A stretch of 64,000 nucleotides of DNA from Gemmatimonadaceae bacterium (GCA_036496605.1 DASXKV010000018.1:149599-213598), one strand, 5' to 3'. Positions 25,108 to 34,819 are shown, counted from the first letter of the stretch. Notes: a model not told the origin generated them from the sequence alone. Translations and numbers: made by a program.

Positions 25108-27168
25108 TCAGAACACTGTTTTCAACGTTGTGAATATGGCTCGTGGCTGTCCGGGATCCACGATATGACCGGCGACCAACTCGGGATATGCACGATCGAA
25201 GACATTGCGCACGCCGACCTCGAGGCGCACCGATCGCCATTGAGCCGTGCCGCTCACGTGCGCGAGGCCGTATGAGCCGAGCACGACGCCCGGCTCGTCG
25301 AACGGCGAATACGGTCCGACCCAATTACCGGCCAACCGGACACTCCACCATGTCCGCGACGGCGCGATCTGCAGTGCCGCCGTGCCGACGTATTGTGCCG
25401 TGTTGTACACGCGCAGCCCGTCGAGGGTGGCGGGCGGTTCCGTCTCGTCTTCGGAAACGGCGACGAGATGGTCGTAGCGCGCATCGAGAAACGTCCAGTT
25501 GGCATCGATGCTCGCCGTGGTGGTCACCGGGACACGCGCGTCGAGCTCGAGACCTTGCCGGCGACTGGCACCGCCGTTGCTCGCTTGCCCGGTGAGTGGG
25601 TTGAACGTTTGCTCATTGCTGACGTTCATTCGGAAGACCGTGGCCGTCGCACTGAACGGCAAACCACTTACCTCGCGGTCGAACTTGAGCCCGGTCTCGT
25701 AATTCCAGGCGACGATCGGCGCGAGCGTTGGATCGCTGATCACGCCGTCAGTCGAGCGGAAGCCTTTTGAGGCATTCGCGTAGAGACCGAGATCCGAGGT
25801 GAGATGCAGCAGCGCGCCAGCCTTTGGCGAAAAGACGCCGTGGGTCGCGCTGAGCGCCGAGCTTCCATCATCCGGGACGCTGCGCGTTCCCAACTCGTCG
25901 AAGCGCGCGCCCAAGTCGAAGCGCAACCGATCGCCGACGTCATAGTGCGACTGCGCGAAGAGGGCCCCTGACAGCTGCCGGGCCATGATCAGGGCGTTGA
26001 TCGAATCGCGAACGCGCGCGGTGGTGAAGTAGTTCTCGTAATTCGTGTGATCCCAGCGTTCTTCCGTGCCGAACGTGATCTCGCCGTGCTCGCCCTCCCA
26101 CGTGAGCGCACTCGTTAGGCCGTAGCCATAGCGATGGTCCTCCTCCTCCGTCTGGCTACCCGATCCCTCGAATCGGCCGCCGGCCGGTGGAATCGTGAGA
26201 AATAGCTGCCAGCGTCCCTGCGTCGCGTAGACCGTCGTTCGCCACAGCAGCGCGCTCGAGATGAAACGCAGACTCACCCGCTCCTGGCCTCTTTGCTTGA
26301 AGCCGCCGTCGCTCGGGTTCGAGACGACGCGGTAGTCGTGCGCCGCGAACTCGTCTTCGCTCAGGAACCCCGCCGACCGCCAGTGTGTGCCATACAGCTC
26401 CGAGCCGGCATCGATCGTCCAGCCGGGCGCGATGTCGTGCACGATACGAGCGTGGCCCTGACCGAGATCGAATCCGGCGTTCGGCCGGAACCCGTCCTCG
26501 TGCTGATATCGCGCACCGAGCACGCCGCCGCCTCGCGCGCCGTGATCGAAGCCCGTGAGAAGCATTGCATCGCCGCTGCCAAACGAGCCGCCTTCCGCCG
26601 TGAACTCGGTGCCGCGCATGCGCTCGAGCGTGCGCACGTTCACGACGCCCGCGAGCGCAAAGTTGCCGAACAGGGCGCTCGTCGGACCGCGCACGACGTC
26701 GATGTCGCGCACGCCGCCGGGAAACAGCAAGCTGAAATCATTGTAACCTTCGGCGTGTCCGTTGATCGGCTCGTTGATTGGCACGCCGTCGATCCACAAT
26801 GCAAGATCGGTCGAGTGGTCGGAGCTGAAGCCACGCAACGACGCGTCCGAAGCGAAGCCCGGACCCTGTCCTTGCTGGTGCACCTCGAGTCCAGCCGCCT
26901 GCCTCAGCAGGTCGTACGGACTGTTGGCCGGGGTGACCTCGATCGTCGATGCGTCGATATGCGTCGCGTCGATCGGTTCGACGCGCGCGGCGGGCGTGGC
27001 GACGATCGTCACCGGACGCAGCACCGTGCGGCGGAGCGAGTCGCGCGAGGCGCTGTCAGAGCGCGGTGGAGTGGGCGGAGGCTGCTGCGCCGAGGCGCCC
27101 AACGATAGGCCGCACAGCGCAGTACAAGCGACGGACGCAAGCGCGGCCGCGCGAAAAAGCGGGGACAT
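25108..27168 (-). CDS. TonB-dependent outer-membrane receptor
   Basis: 686 residues from ATG 27168 (signal peptide ending GASAQQ). The frame extends to 27249 without a plausible start. The plug domain runs from about residue 55 to 170 with SPYDLLRQAAGLEVHQQG, SLRGFSSDHSTDLALWIDG and GVRDIDVVRGPTSALFG. The barrel follows, with long aromatic strands, closing with YPELVAGHIVDPGQPRAIFTTLKTVF. Such receptors import siderophores, vitamins, metals or sugars with TonB energy. The adjacent upstream gene encodes a Cys/His-rich exported protein, which hints at a metal such as copper; that is inference. Confidence 0.93.
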   Translation of the reverse strand: MSPLFRAAALASVACTALCGLSLGASAQQPPPTPPRSDSASRDSLRRTVLRPVTIVATPAARVEPIDATHIDASTIEVTPANSPYDLLRQAAGLEVHQQGQGPGFASDASLRGFSSDHSTDLALWIDGVPINEPINGHAEGYNDFSLLFPGGVRDIDVVRGPTSALFGNFALAGVVNVRTLERMRGTEFTAEGGSFGSGDAMLLTGFDHGARGGGVLGARYQHEDGFRPNAGFDLGQGHARIVHDIAPGWTIDAGSELYGTHWRSAGFLSEDEFAAHDYRVVSNPSDGGFKQRGQERVSLRFISSALLWRTTVYATQGRWQLFLTIPPAGGRFEGSGSQTEEEDHRYGYGLTSALTWEGEHGEITFGTEERWDHTNYENYFTTARVRDSINALIMARQLSGALFAQSHYDVGDRLRFDLGARFDELGTRSVPDDGSSALSATHGVFSPKAGALLHLTSDLGLYANASKGFRSTDGVISDPTLAPIVAWNYETGLKFDREVSGLPFSATATVFRMNVSNEQTFNPLTGQASNGGASRRQGLELDARVPVTTTASIDANWTFLDARYDHLVAVSEDETEPPATLDGLRVYNTAQYVGTAALQIAPSRTWWSVRLAGNWVGPYSPFDEPGVVLGSYGLAHVSGTAQWRSVRLEVGVRNVFDRAYPELVAGHIVDPGQPRAIFTTLKTVF

Positions 27169-27253
27169 GACGGTTCCGGATCTGAGGGACGGACGCGGCG
27201 CAATCATCGCCACGTCGGGCCGTCGCGGCGCCCGAATGGCGCCGCGCACGCAA

Positions 27254-27619
27254 TCATCCGGCGATCGCGGGTGGGCCGAGTGCGGGAGGGAGAGTGATCT
27301 GGACGTCCGCGGACCTAACGAGTCTCGGGACGGTGACGTCCGGTTCTACGAAGCTGACAATGCGGGTTGGCGCGATCGTCGGTGTCGTCGCGAGCTGCGC
27401 ACGCGCACCCGGGCAGCACGCGCCAGGACAGGTGCAATTATGGTGGCTCTGCGGAGTGTGCTGGTGCTGCGGGTGATGCGACGCATGTGACGAGGTGCGG
27501 CCGACGTCGTGCACCGGGCATGCGTGGATGGCTGCGGGGTCCGCGGTAAAGACCGCGAGCCAGCAGCCGAGCAGCAGCGAAGCAGCTCGTTGAATCCACG
27601 AGACCGAGCGGGAACGCAT
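27254..27619 (-). CDS. Exported Cys/His-rich protein, possible metal-binding partner of the TonB receptor
   Basis: 121 residues from ATG 27619; the frame is open to 27691 but adds a less credible N-terminus. A hydrophobic segment (residues about 8-27) would export it. Next comes HACPVHDVG, then HHPQHQH and HHNCTCPGACCPG (residues about 45-70): six His and five Cys in a short run, a composition seen in copper- or zinc-binding small proteins. The C-terminus (VRSADVQITLPPALGPP) is Pro-rich. It ends 85 bases before the receptor start, on the same strand, so the two likely share a transcript. Confidence 0.68.
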   Translation of the reverse strand: MRSRSVSWIQRAASLLLGCWLAVFTADPAAIHACPVHDVGRTSSHASHHPQHQHTPQSHHNCTCPGACCPGARAQLATTPTIAPTRIVSFVEPDVTVPRLVRSADVQITLPPALGPPAIAG

Positions 27620-27691
27620 CGGCACAAAGTTAAGGTTCGCGTCAGGCGGCCAGAAGGCCGCAGCGGAAAAGACCGCGATATAGAAACGCAA

Positions 27692-27713
27692 AGCGGGCGC
27701 AGATGCGCCCGCT
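27692..27713 (-). terminator. GC-rich hairpin downstream of the Gly-rich lipoprotein gene
   Basis: Ten-bp inverted repeat AGCGGGCGCA / TGCGCCCGCT, 38 bases after the stop of the minus-strand gene at 27752. It is followed on that strand by a short T-rich stretch (TTGCGTTTC). Confidence 0.6.
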
Positions 27714-27751
27714 CCATAGAATCCTGTCCTCGTTGAACTGGTTCGGGGTCG

Positions 27752-28432
27752 TTAGAAGATGATCCCACCCCCGCCGCGGATGACCGTGCCTGGATTCTGG
27801 GGGAACCTTCCTCGGCGACCGCGGCCGTCAGATCGCGGGTCGCAGTGATCACCGTCGACGACACCACCGCGGAGGATTGCGCCGAAGATACCCCCGATAA
27901 TCGATCCGATGCCATCGCCAGTGCCCGGGCTGCGACCGCCGCCGTTGCCGGCGCCTGGGTTCGGACCACCGCCATCGTGCCCGTGGGCGCCCTCGCCGCC
28001 ATTCGGATTGGTCGGCGTTGGCGATGGACGCGGAACTGCAGGGGCCGATGGATCGGGCACCTGCTCGGTGGTCGGCGAAGGCGCCTTCTGCGTGACCTCG
28101 GTTTCCGGCTCTTCGGCGTTCGCGACCACCGATGGCTCCGGACGCGCCTTCACGGTTGGGTGCTTAGACCTCACGGCCTTTGGACCGGAGGTGGCTTTCT
28201 TCAACGCTTTCGAGGGCGAAGGAGCTGGAGAAGTCGGTATTTCGGTGAGAGGGAAGCTCGACGCCGCCTGTTGCGAGGCCAGGTCGAGGCCGGACGAGGA
28301 CGCGAGCTGCAGGTCTCGTTTGAGATCGTCGCTCATCGCTCTCTTCGCCGGCGTCCCATTTCTCCCGCACGCTGCGACAACCACGGCCGACATCGCGACC
28401 GCGAACATCGAGGATCTCAGGACCGTACGCAC
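27752..28432 (-). CDS. Lipoprotein with Pro-rich middle and Gly-rich tail
   Basis: 226 residues from a GTG at 28432 preceded by TTGGAGG. The frame is open to 28546, but that part is antisense to nothing useful and lacks a ribosome site. The signal peptide ends with the lipobox VAAC (residue about 22). A basic, Ser/Pro-rich region with a charge-rich patch (SKALKKATSGPKAVRSK) is followed by a Gly/Asn/Pro repeat region and then IGSIIGGIFGAILRGGVV, which could insert in a membrane. It ends with GTVIRGGGGIIF. Function unknown. Confidence 0.75.
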   Translation of the reverse strand: MRTVLRSSMFAVAMSAVVVAACGRNGTPAKRAMSDDLKRDLQLASSSGLDLASQQAASSFPLTEIPTSPAPSPSKALKKATSGPKAVRSKHPTVKARPEPSVVANAEEPETEVTQKAPSPTTEQVPDPSAPAVPRPSPTPTNPNGGEGAHGHDGGGPNPGAGNGGGRSPGTGDGIGSIIGGIFGAILRGGVVDGDHCDPRSDGRGRRGRFPQNPGTVIRGGGGIIF

Positions 28433-28695
28433 GTGTGCCTCCAAATAGAAGCGTCCACCCGACATGCGGTGGGGTGTGGTTGCATGCGAGGCGTCGCGCG
28501 CTTCTATAAAGCAGCAGCTACACCAGCGCGTAACCGCGCCGATCATGCGTTAATTGCTGCAAATGCAGAAGTTGCGTCCTCCAGTCGAGACAAAGCGATC
28601 TCACGGTGTGGACACTTGACCTCGCCGCTACAGGACGGATCACACGGGTATTATCCGGAACCCTCGTTAGCCGATTCCCCTTCCGGACATGCGAC
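28433..28695. other. Divergent intergenic region between two lipoprotein genes
   Basis: 263 bases. I see a possible -10 (TATTAT, 28649-28654) for the rightward gene without a well-spaced -35. On the other strand there is an AT-rich TTTATAG near 28514. No ORF, RNA gene or heptad element is visible. Confidence 0.4.
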
Positions 28696-29244
28696 ATGCT
28701 CCGTCTTTCGACGTTGCCCATAGCTGCCCTGGCGCTCATTGCCGTCCTCGGCTGCAGTGGCGGCGCCGATCTCACTCCGGCCGAGCGCACTGCAATCGCG
28801 AGCGAGATCGACGCGAAAGTGCGGTCGGCGTACGATCTGTCGGTGCCGAACGCAGAGCAGCGAATGCTCGCGTTGTATGCCGATACTGGGCGGATCGTGT
28901 CGGCAAGTGGTGGGCGGGTTGTTGCGTCGCGCGATACGCTCGCGAAGGGTATCGAGCTGTTCTGGCAGAACGTTGGGGTGAACATGCGCCAACCGAAGTG
29001 GATCTGGACGCACACCTATGTCGACGTGCTTTCACCCGAGTCGGCGGTGTTCACGGGGACGTACCGCGTGCCGCATCTCACGCCGCGCGGTCAGCCGCAC
29101 GAGTTGGCGGGGGCGATGACACTCGTGTTCGAAAAGCGCGGATCGAAGTGGGGTGTGGTGCAGGAGCACCTGTCGGATGTACCGGTTGCCGACATGGCGA
29201 TGGATTCGACCATGAACATGAAAGACGCAACTGACCGCCGTTGA
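28696..29244 (+). CDS. Lipoprotein with SnoaL/DUF4440-like (NTF2 fold) domain
   Basis: 182 residues from ATG 28696, with the lipobox VLGC (Cys about residue 19). The following domain has the DUF4440 pattern: an N-terminal helix (ERTAIASEIDAKVRSAYDL), MLALYADTGRIVSASGG, a Val-rich strand, then SPESAVFTGTYRVPH, TLVFEKRGSKWGVVQEHLSD. The fold forms a cone-shaped pocket and members range from isomerases to binding proteins. Here the role is unknown. Start chosen for the lipobox; the longer frame to 28606 adds no signal. Confidence 0.83.
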   Translation: MLRLSTLPIAALALIAVLGCSGGADLTPAERTAIASEIDAKVRSAYDLSVPNAEQRMLALYADTGRIVSASGGRVVASRDTLAKGIELFWQNVGVNMRQPKWIWTHTYVDVLSPESAVFTGTYRVPHLTPRGQPHELAGAMTLVFEKRGSKWGVVQEHLSDVPVADMAMDSTMNMKDATDRR

Positions 29245-29253
29245 TCAGTTGCG
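29226..29253 (+). terminator. Hairpin terminator after the SnoaL-like lipoprotein gene
   Basis: Nine-bp inverted repeat CGCAACTGA / TCAGTTGCG; its loop contains the gene's stop codon. It is followed by CCCTTCATTG and lies before the convergent GGT-fusion gene. Confidence 0.6.
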
Positions 29254-29264
29254 CCCTTCATTGC

Positions 29265-32081
29265 TCACTGCACGGCCCCCGCTGCCCCCGCGCGCCTTGG
29301 ATCAGCTCCTGCCGTCACGACGCCATCGTGGATCGTAAGCGCTGCGCCGTATCCTTCCCGCAGCTCTCCAAGCAACGACACGAGTCGCGGACGATACCCT
29401 AACGACACCAGACGGCGCATGACCTCGGGTGAGAAGCCATCCTCGAGCTCGACGACGATGCCGCTGTCGGATGGACCGCGCGAGCCCGGCAGAAACCGTG
29501 GGAGCTCGAGCGCGGACTGCGGGTCGAGATGCTGATCGATGATGCCGACGAGTGTCTCGAACACGGCGGACGTGATCCACGCATTGCCGGCCGCGCCGAC
29601 GGCCGCTACCGGTTTGGGCGTTCGCCCCGAATCGAAGACGATCGTCGGAGCGATGGTGCTGCCGTGGCGTGCGAAGGGAAGGCGTGCGCCGTACGCGTTC
29701 GGGTCTGTGCTGTACGACGCGAGCTTGTCGTTGTAAATGAAGCCGAGTCCGGGGGTAACGTAGAAATTCCCGCCCCAGGTGCCTAACGTCTGCGTGACGG
29801 CGACGACGTTGCCGTCGGCGTCGGCGACCGTGAAGGCGGTCGTGCCGGCCGCGTGGTGAAAATGCGTGGAGTCGCCGTCGTCAGCGTCGGGTGTCTTCGT
29901 CGCGGCACAGGGGAGCGAATCGCTGCGGAGGAGGTCGAGGCTGAGCGCCTTGCGCGAATCGAAACAGCGCCAGCGCGCCCGCGCTGTGTCACGGCTGGTG
30001 AAGGCCTCGAGGTTCACGGGCCAGAGTCCGGGATCGGCGATGCGATTGCGGCTCGATGGAACGAGGAGCCACGCCGAAAGCATCGCGTGCAGCGTCGCCG
30101 GATCTTCCGTGTATGGTTTAGGGTCTTTGTATTGCTCGAGGAGGTTGAGCGTGCTGACAAGCTGGGCCCCGCCCGCGACGGGCGGTGCGCTCGAGTACAG
30201 CGTGAATCCGCGATAGCTCCCCGAGACCGGGTCGCGTTCGGCGGCGTAATATCGCGAGAGGTCGGTCAGCTGCATCGCGTTCCCCTTGCCGCGGAGGTCG
30301 GCGACGATGCGGCGGGCAATCTCACCGCGATAGAAGGCGTCGGCGCCGCCTTTCGCGATCTGCTCCAACGTCCAGGCGAGATCGGGATTGCGGAGCGTGT
30401 CCCCCGCATGGAGAGGTTGTCCGTTCCGGAAGAAGAGCGCGCGCGGTCCGTCGTACTTGAGAAAATGCTCACGCTCGGTGGCGAGCGTCGCCGCGAGGCC
30501 CTCGCTGACGACGCATCCATCGCGAGCGGCACGGATTGCCGGTGCGAGGATGTCTGCCCAGCTCACTTTGCCGCTTCCATATTTTCTGACGGCGAGATAC
30601 ATGGCGGCGACCGTACCGGGCACGTTGGCGAGCACCGGTCCGTCGTCGGGGAGACGGCCGTTCGGCGCGAGGGCGCCGTTGGCGAGCCCCGCGTCTTCCG
30701 GGACCCGCGACATGAATTCAATCAGTCGCGGAGTCTTCAGGTTCGTGCGATACACGAGCATCTCACCGTACCCGCCTGGGCCGCTCGCGTCTGGCTCGAC
30801 AACGCCTAACGTGAAGGACACCGCGGCTGCCGCGTCGACGACATTGCCGCCCTTGCGAAGGATCTCGATTCCCGCCGCCGTCGCAACGGGGTGCGCGCTC
30901 GAGATTGCCGCGCGGCCTGACGCCGTCGATCGATACGAAGGGCGCTCGCGAAGCATCGCGTGCAACACGTCGCGAAGCTCGTCCTCGGTGCGCGCGGCGA
31001 CCGCGCGCGGACGATATCGGCCGACGAGCGACTCCCACCTCGTACGCGCGGCGCTCGCGAAGGGCCCGTTATAGTACAGCGTCGTCGTCCGCGTCGCGAG
31101 CTCGTCGAGCGCAGCAGCATTGTGACGCATCCGTTCGTCGTCGCGTGTGAATGGCGCCGTCGCGGCAGCCGGCGCGGCGCCAATTCCAGCATCGGGAATG
31201 GGAGGGACATCGACCGTCCAGATTCCACTCGGCGCGCTCAAGAGATCGTGCGCCTCACGATCGCCGAGACGGTTGGGATCGCCGTTGTAGTCGACGTCCT
31301 CGTCAGGCAGCTCGACCAGCGTCAGGTGATTGGCGTCCGGATTCCATGCCGTCGCCGCGTGCCGAGCGCTCACGAGATTCGTATAGTGTCCGTCGATCGG
31401 GACGACGTAAACGCCGCGACGCGGAGCCGCGGTCGTGTAGGTGAGCCGCTCGCCGTTAGGCGACCAGGAGGGGTGCTCGATCCCGGCCGCGGCCAGGACG
31501 GTCGTGTCGGCCCCGCGGAGGTCGGCGGCCGCGGCAAGCCGCCGAATGACGAGTCGCCGCCCCGACTCCGCGAGCTCGACGAACGCGACACGTTCGCCAT
31601 TCGCCGAGATCGCTGGCCATCGCTCGGCGATGTGCTCGTTCGTCAGGCGATGCTCGTTCCCATTCGTCTCGCGAACCCAGATGCGTGCTGCGCTGCCGCG
31701 GCCGCGGACGAAGAGAATCCGGCCGTCGGCGGCGATCGCCGGTTCCCCTTCGTCGTCGGCAGTGCCGAGCACGCGCGTCGGCGCCGCCGCGGCGCCCGTG
31801 TCGCCGAGCGCGACGCGCCAAATGTCGAAGTTGCCGCCACGGTTCGAGGAGAAGACCAGCAACTTACCGTCGGCGGTCCACGCGGGCTCGCGATCCCAGC
31901 CTTGGCCGGCGGTGATGCGCGTCCATTTCGCGTCCCTTGACACGATCCACAAGTCGCCGCGCACGCTGAGAGCGAGCCGGCCATCCGGTGCATAGGCAGG
32001 GTCGCGAGCGCCGGCGACAGTTGGCGATTGTGCGCGCGCGGCAACGATGGGGAGAATGAGGAGCCAGGTGATCAGGCGCAT
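29265..32081 (-). CDS. Gamma-glutamyltransferase-family enzyme fused to an N-terminal TolB/PD40-type propeller
   Basis: 938 residues from ATG 32081 (an adjacent GTG at 32084 is equally possible). A signal peptide (about 1-19) is followed by WD/PD40-style repeats to about residue 330: DPAYAPDGRLALSV, EPAWTADGKLLVFSS, AIAADGRILFV, HPSWSPNGERLTY. From about residue 385 is a gamma-glutamyltransferase domain with SAHPVATAAGIEILRKGGN, EPDASGPGGYGEMLVY and the autoprocessing nucleophile Thr747 in GTTAFTVADADGNVV. GGT enzymes self-cleave before this Thr and transfer or hydrolyse gamma-glutamyl groups, for example of glutathione. The fusion to a propeller in one reading frame is unusual; there is no stop or frameshift between them. 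Confidence 0.88.
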   Translation of the reverse strand: MRLITWLLILPIVAARAQSPTVAGARDPAYAPDGRLALSVRGDLWIVSRDAKWTRITAGQGWDREPAWTADGKLLVFSSNRGGNFDIWRVALGDTGAAAAPTRVLGTADDEGEPAIAADGRILFVRGRGSAARIWVRETNGNEHRLTNEHIAERWPAISANGERVAFVELAESGRRLVIRRLAAAADLRGADTTVLAAAGIEHPSWSPNGERLTYTTAAPRRGVYVVPIDGHYTNLVSARHAATAWNPDANHLTLVELPDEDVDYNGDPNRLGDREAHDLLSAPSGIWTVDVPPIPDAGIGAAPAAATAPFTRDDERMRHNAAALDELATRTTTLYYNGPFASAARTRWESLVGRYRPRAVAARTEDELRDVLHAMLRERPSYRSTASGRAAISSAHPVATAAGIEILRKGGNVVDAAAAVSFTLGVVEPDASGPGGYGEMLVYRTNLKTPRLIEFMSRVPEDAGLANGALAPNGRLPDDGPVLANVPGTVAAMYLAVRKYGSGKVSWADILAPAIRAARDGCVVSEGLAATLATEREHFLKYDGPRALFFRNGQPLHAGDTLRNPDLAWTLEQIAKGGADAFYRGEIARRIVADLRGKGNAMQLTDLSRYYAAERDPVSGSYRGFTLYSSAPPVAGGAQLVSTLNLLEQYKDPKPYTEDPATLHAMLSAWLLVPSSRNRIADPGLWPVNLEAFTSRDTARARWRCFDSRKALSLDLLRSDSLPCAATKTPDADDGDSTHFHHAAGTTAFTVADADGNVVAVTQTLGTWGGNFYVTPGLGFIYNDKLASYSTDPNAYGARLPFARHGSTIAPTIVFDSGRTPKPVAAVGAAGNAWITSAVFETLVGIIDQHLDPQSALELPRFLPGSRGPSDSGIVVELEDGFSPEVMRRLVSLGYRPRLVSLLGELREGYGAALTIHDGVVTAGADPRRAGAAGAVQ

Positions 32082-32112
32082 CACACAACGTTAACGGCGC
32101 AACAGCCATTCG

Positions 32113-34818
32113 CTAATCGGCTCGCAACGCAACGTTCGGATCGACACGCGTCGCCCGACTGGCTGGAACGAGACTCGCCAATACCGCCACTCCGAGCAGC
32201 GTCAGTGTCGCCAGGACATAGATCAGCGGATCCTTTGGCGAAACGCGATACAGGAGGGGCGCGATAAAGCGCCCGGCGACGAGCGCGATTGTCCCGCCGA
32301 TGACGATGCCGGCGATAGCGACGCGGAGTCCGCTACCGACGACGAGCCGCAGGACATCGCGGGCCTGCGCGCCAAGCGCGATTCGGACGCCGAGCTCGTG
32401 ACTTCGCTGCGTCACATTGTACGCGATGACGGAATACAATCCAACGGCAGCGAGCAGCAGAGCGAGTCCACCGAATAGAGCGAACATCGTTGCGCCGAGG
32501 CGCCACGGGCGCACGTTGGGCTCGAGGATTTTGGTCAGCGGCGTCACCGTTACGTACGAGACTCCCGGCATCACCCGCTGGAGCTCGCGCCTAACGGTGC
32601 CGACCATGTCCGCGGCCTCGCCACGCGTCCGAACGAAGAGCCCATTTCCACCGTTGCCGGTCTGACTCACCGGTGCGTAGTACTGCAGCCCGGCGGGCTC
32701 CGTGAGGTTCCGATCGACGATGTCGGCAGCGACGCCGACGACGGTCGAGCAGGGCATCGTGTCGGCGCCGATGCGAATGCACTGGCCTAACGGTTCGGCT
32801 TTCAGGAAGGCCCTTCGCGCCATCGACTGGCTGACGACGATTACGCGCGGCGCGTTCTCCACGTCCGCGGCGGTGAACCCACGTCCGCGAATAATGCGCG
32901 TTCCCATCGTCGCGAAGTAGCTCGGCGAGACCGTGTTAAACAGAAAATCGCCGCGGATCGAGTCTTTCGCCTGGGTGAAGAGATCGTTGCTCCAACTCAT
33001 CCAGAAGGGCACGGAAACTGTCAACGTGGCGTCCGCCACGCCCGGAAGGGCGTGCGCACGCTCGACGAGATCGCGGCGGAGAGCGAGCCCCGCGACGGAA
33101 TCGAGATGCATCCCGCGCATCTCGATCGAGACGAAGAGTATGCGCGGCGTGTCGTAGCCGAAGTCGAGCTCGTGCACGTTGCGCAAGCTGCGCACGAAGA
33201 GTCCCGTACCGACGAGGAGTACCACGGAGAGCGCTCCTTGCACGACGAGGAGCACGGTCCGTGTCCGCGAACGATGGTACGTGCCTTCGCGCGCGCCGGC
33301 CTTGAGAGCCGCCGAGACGTCGGTGCGGCGGGCGAGGAGAGCGGGCGCGAGCCCGGTCAGCACGCCGACGCCGACCGCCGCAAGGCTCGTGAAGATGAGC
33401 ATTCGTGAATCAGCGAAGAGCGGCGGCCACTCGACGTCGGGGAGCATCGCCGAGCGCAGAATCGTCCCGCCCCACTGCGCGACGGCAAGGCCGGCGGCGG
33501 CACCGAGGACGGCGAGCACCAGACTCTCGGTCAGGAGCTGAACGAGCAGGCGTCCCCGGCTCACGCCGAGTGCGACGCGGACCGCGATCTCACGTCGCCG
33601 CCGGAATGCTCGTGCAAGGAGAAGGTTGGCGACGTTCGCGCACGCGATGATCAACACGATCACCGAGACGCCGACGAGCCAGGTCGCGACTTTCGAATTC
33701 GCACCCTGATTCGGTCCTCGCTCCTTGAGCACGGAGGCGACCACCGCCCGCGGTCGCGCAATGTCGATCGGCGTGTGCCGCTCCTGCGCGAGGTAGCTCC
33801 GCTTATATGCGTTGGTCAGATCGGCGTTGGCGGCGACCTCAGTCACCAACGGCTTCCGCCTGACGAGCATCTCCATCCAGGTCATGTTGTGCGACGTGTA
33901 CCACTTCGACGCGTCGACCATACCGGCGACGAAGATGTCGCTCACTCCGGTACTGATTGGAATGAATGCGACGGCGCCGACCGGATCCATGCCCACGAAT
34001 CCGCGCGGCGCGACGCCCACGATCGTGTAGGTACGTCGGCCTAACGAGATCGACTTGCCGAGGACGTCGCGGCTGCCGCCGAAGCGGGTCTGCCAGTAGG
34101 TATAGCCGAGCACGGCGACCGTCGCTCCCTCGGGCGTGTGGTCCTCCGACGGGCCGAAGTAGCGGCCGAGCGCTGGCGGGGCGTCGAAGAAGCGCCAGAA
34201 GGCCGCGCTCACCATGCTCACGCGCCGCTCGGCAGTCTCCTGCCCGGTGTCGACGGCGAGGTCACAGTAGAAGAACGCGGCGGTCTGCGAGAATGACGTC
34301 GTGTAGTTCGTGAGCTCCACGTAGCGCTTGTAGCTCATGTTCGGCGTGAGCTGCTCCACGCCATCGAAGCTGCGGCCGAGATAGACGACGTTCGTTTCCG
34401 TGGCCGCGGCGAGGAAGGGCGGTGGACGCAACAGCAGTCGGTCGATGATGCCGAACATCGTCGCGTTGGCGCCGACGCCGAGCGCGAGCGCAAGGACGAC
34501 GACGGCGGTGAATGACTTAGTCGCCCGCAGCCCGCGGACGGCGTAGCGGAGGTCTTGCAGGATCGCGCTCCACCATTCGGCGCGCCTCGCGTGCTGAGCC
34601 CGAGAGCGATCGATCGCCTCGAGGCGGGTCCGTGTGCGTTCGACGTCGCCAAAGCGGCGTTCTGCTTCGCGGTGCGCGTCGGACTCGCACATGCCACTGT
34701 CCATGTAGTGCCTCACGGTCATGTCGAAGTGGAAACGCAGCTCGTCGTCGACGGCGCGCGCGACGCGGCGCGGGCCGAGGTCGATCCGGAACAGGCGACG
34801 AATGCCGCGGGGTAGCAC
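32113..34818 (-). CDS. MacB/FtsX-type orphan permease (ADOP family) with N-terminal prefix domain
   Basis: 901 residues, GTG 34818. Residues 1-80 are the soluble helical prefix common in these permeases (DDELRFHFDMTVRHYMDSG, AERRFGDVERTRTR). After LQDLRYAVRGLRATKSF comes the first membrane segment, a MacB-type periplasmic domain, the FtsX block (VIVLIIACANVANLLLARAFRRRREIAVRVALG), a second periplasmic domain and a final block with the HELGVRIALGAQARDV motif. It follows a PadR-type regulator, as such permeases often do. No ATPase is adjacent. The start has no Shine-Dalgarno and lies next to a CTAGTGG heptad array. Confidence 0.92.
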   Translation of the reverse strand: MLPRGIRRLFRIDLGPRRVARAVDDELRFHFDMTVRHYMDSGMCESDAHREAERRFGDVERTRTRLEAIDRSRAQHARRAEWWSAILQDLRYAVRGLRATKSFTAVVVLALALGVGANATMFGIIDRLLLRPPPFLAAATETNVVYLGRSFDGVEQLTPNMSYKRYVELTNYTTSFSQTAAFFYCDLAVDTGQETAERRVSMVSAAFWRFFDAPPALGRYFGPSEDHTPEGATVAVLGYTYWQTRFGGSRDVLGKSISLGRRTYTIVGVAPRGFVGMDPVGAVAFIPISTGVSDIFVAGMVDASKWYTSHNMTWMEMLVRRKPLVTEVAANADLTNAYKRSYLAQERHTPIDIARPRAVVASVLKERGPNQGANSKVATWLVGVSVIVLIIACANVANLLLARAFRRRREIAVRVALGVSRGRLLVQLLTESLVLAVLGAAAGLAVAQWGGTILRSAMLPDVEWPPLFADSRMLIFTSLAAVGVGVLTGLAPALLARRTDVSAALKAGAREGTYHRSRTRTVLLVVQGALSVVLLVGTGLFVRSLRNVHELDFGYDTPRILFVSIEMRGMHLDSVAGLALRRDLVERAHALPGVADATLTVSVPFWMSWSNDLFTQAKDSIRGDFLFNTVSPSYFATMGTRIIRGRGFTAADVENAPRVIVVSQSMARRAFLKAEPLGQCIRIGADTMPCSTVVGVAADIVDRNLTEPAGLQYYAPVSQTGNGGNGLFVRTRGEAADMVGTVRRELQRVMPGVSYVTVTPLTKILEPNVRPWRLGATMFALFGGLALLLAAVGLYSVIAYNVTQRSHELGVRIALGAQARDVLRLVVGSGLRVAIAGIVIGGTIALVAGRFIAPLLYRVSPKDPLIYVLATLTLLGVAVLASLVPASRATRVDPNVALRAD

Positions 34819-34819
34819 G

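Noticed and set aside
30960..31940. Plus-strand ORF of 326 codons inside the GGT-fusion gene
   Set aside because: Arg-rich antisense shadow of the propeller domain.
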